Assembly: GCA_947496605.1 (NCBI GenBank)
Contig: CANMDF010000001.1
Coordinates: 620,001-684,000 of the forward strand
DNA length: 64,000 nt
Direction of reading: 5' to 3'
From: an uncultured Paracoccaceae bacterium
GTDB taxonomy: Bacteria > Pseudomonadota > Alphaproteobacteria > Rhodobacterales > Rhodobacteraceae
The translations under genes and the position numbers were made by a program. The notes under the pieces are model-generated. The model worked only from the letters and a program-made list of their open reading frames with translations. It searched no databases and was not told the origin of the DNA. Below, in pieces: positions 63,197-64,000 of the stretch; positions within the stretch are counted from its first letter, which is position 1, and each line of letters opens with the position of its first letter.

Positions 63197-64000
63197 ATGG
63201 GACTGTTTATTTTACGCCGCCTCGGGATCATGATCCTGACGGCACTCTGCCTGACATTCATTGTGTTTTGGCTGACGAACCTCACACCAAACCTTGAAAA
63301 GCTCGCCAAAACCCAAGGCAACGCCCGCATGTCGGACGAAGCTGTTGTATCATGGCTAGACAATCGCGGCTACAGCCAAGCCCTGCCTGTGAAATACGGA
63401 CAATGGCTGGGGGTCTTACCCGGTTACGTGATTGAAGGCGCTGATGGTGAAGTGCGTGCACGTTGCCAAGAACCGGGACAGCCGCTGGAAGACGCGTCAA
63501 CTTTTTGCGGCATCTTGCAAGGTGATTGGGGGTTCTCGACAGTCTTTAAAGAAGATGTATCCGGTATCGTGGCCACCCGTTTGGGCCTGACCGGAAAGCT
63601 GATGTTCTGGGTCATGATGGTGATGGTGCCCGGCGCGTTGATTATCGGCGTGCTTGCGGGCATGCGCGAAGGTTCTCGGACAGACCGCAGCCTGTCAACT
63701 GTGTCTATTATTTCAACCGCGACGCCGGAATATGTGTCCGGTGTTATTTTGATTGCAGCGCTGGCGACCAAAGCCTTTATCGACTGGGATACGATCCCCT
63801 TCAAAGGCACAGCAACCAGTGCCATGGATGATGCGACATTCGAAAACTTCTTCCTGCCGGTCATCACAATCGCCCTCTACGGCATGGGCTATATCGCCCG
63901 GATGACGCGGGCCTCGATGACCGAGGTCATGACCGCCCAATACATTCGCACCGCCCGCCTGAAAGGTGTCAGCTTTCCCAAGATCGTCCTGAAACACGCG
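63197..64000 (+). CDS. Dipeptide-type ABC transporter permease (DppB/OppB-like), partial
   Basis: 268 codons are visible and the gene runs off the right edge in frame. MGLFILRRLGIMILTALCLT starts a membrane helix, as in DppB. LTGKLMFWVMMVMVPGALII and STATPEYVSGVILI fit the BPD_transp_1 fold, and GYIARMTRASMTEVMTAQYI begins the EAA loop (followed by RTARLKGVSFPKIVLKHA). A longer periplasmic insertion (about residues 35-110) with two cysteines is seen. The start is an ATG after CTTCCTTT, a weak RBS. Confidence 0.92.
   Translation, partial: MGLFILRRLGIMILTALCLTFIVFWLTNLTPNLEKLAKTQGNARMSDEAVVSWLDNRGYSQALPVKYGQWLGVLPGYVIEGADGEVRARCQEPGQPLEDASTFCGILQGDWGFSTVFKEDVSGIVATRLGLTGKLMFWVMMVMVPGALIIGVLAGMREGSRTDRSLSTVSIISTATPEYVSGVILIAALATKAFIDWDTIPFKGTATSAMDDATFENFFLPVITIALYGMGYIARMTRASMTEVMTAQYIRTARLKGVSFPKIVLKHA

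Noticed and set aside
1..64000. CRISPR arrays, tRNA or rRNA genes, IS elements, prophage
   Set aside because: I looked for regularly spaced repeats, cloverleaf-like intergenic stems, transposase motifs and phage genes and found none; coding density leaves only one gap above 300 bp.

Overview
The window looks like chromosomal DNA of a marine Rhodobacteraceae (Roseobacter-group) alphaproteobacterium. The main reasons are the gene block dusB-ntrB-ntrC-ntrY-ntrX-trkA-trkH-hfq-hflX, the fused ispDF, class II DAHP synthase, an MttB-family methyltransferase, DUF6456 and DUF6477 proteins that I associate with this family, and intergenic GC-rich repeats of a kind common in roseobacters. Coding density is very high, most genes are ordinary housekeeping genes, and I see no prophage, IS element, CRISPR array, rRNA or tRNA. 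The family-level assignment is inference from gene content and order.

Layout. 0-2 kb: the start of pstS (cut by the window edge), a three-unit Pho box and phoR, i.e. phosphate control, then an unknown 132-aa protein. 2-7.5 kb: gamma-carbonic anhydrase-like protein, gmk and yicC, a PAS_5 protein behind a CtrA-like palindrome, class II DAHP synthase and a GlxA-type regulator. 7.5-9.1 kb: a membrane-anchored DUF1963/YwqG-like protein. 9.3-15 kb: a branched-chain amino acid type ABC transporter whose genes are interleaved with two uncharacterised small membrane/secreted proteins and an 11-codon mini-ORF. 15-18.5 kb: penicillin acylase family protein, membrane-anchored thermonuclease, and a 463-bp gene-free gap with a candidate small RNA. 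18.5-30.3 kb: one minus-strand run for nitrogen sensing (NtrBC, NtrYX), potassium uptake (TrkAH), Hfq and HflX.

30.5-45.7 kb: ispDF-pgpA-cinA, amtB, a RatA/COQ10-like protein, hpt, lipA, divergent DUF6456/DUF6477 genes, MttB homologue, an EEP-family hydrolase, guaA, an FkbM methyltransferase, a degenerate zinc-metallopeptidase-like secreted protein, an EamA transporter and a FadL-type porin. 45.8-58.6 kb: a second EamA gene converges on and overlaps a long minus-strand cell-envelope block (pyrH, frr, uppS, cdsA, dxr, rseP, bamA, ompH, fabZ, lpxA, lpxI, lpxB), which joins isoprenoid carrier synthesis, phospholipid and lipid A synthesis and outer-membrane protein assembly. 58.7-64 kb: a lipoprotein, miaA, an AraC-type regulator, and the first two genes of a dipeptide-type ABC transporter cut by the right edge.

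The most interesting points outside standard annotation are the candidate small RNA at about 18.2-18.33 kb with promoter, palindrome, CtrA-like site and terminator; the nested small genes in the liv operon; a near-perfect 31-bp palindrome carrying a CtrA-like site before the PAS_5 gene; the HExxH-like protein lacking its catalytic Glu; and tail-to-tail gene pairs packed with no room for terminators at six of eight convergent junctions.
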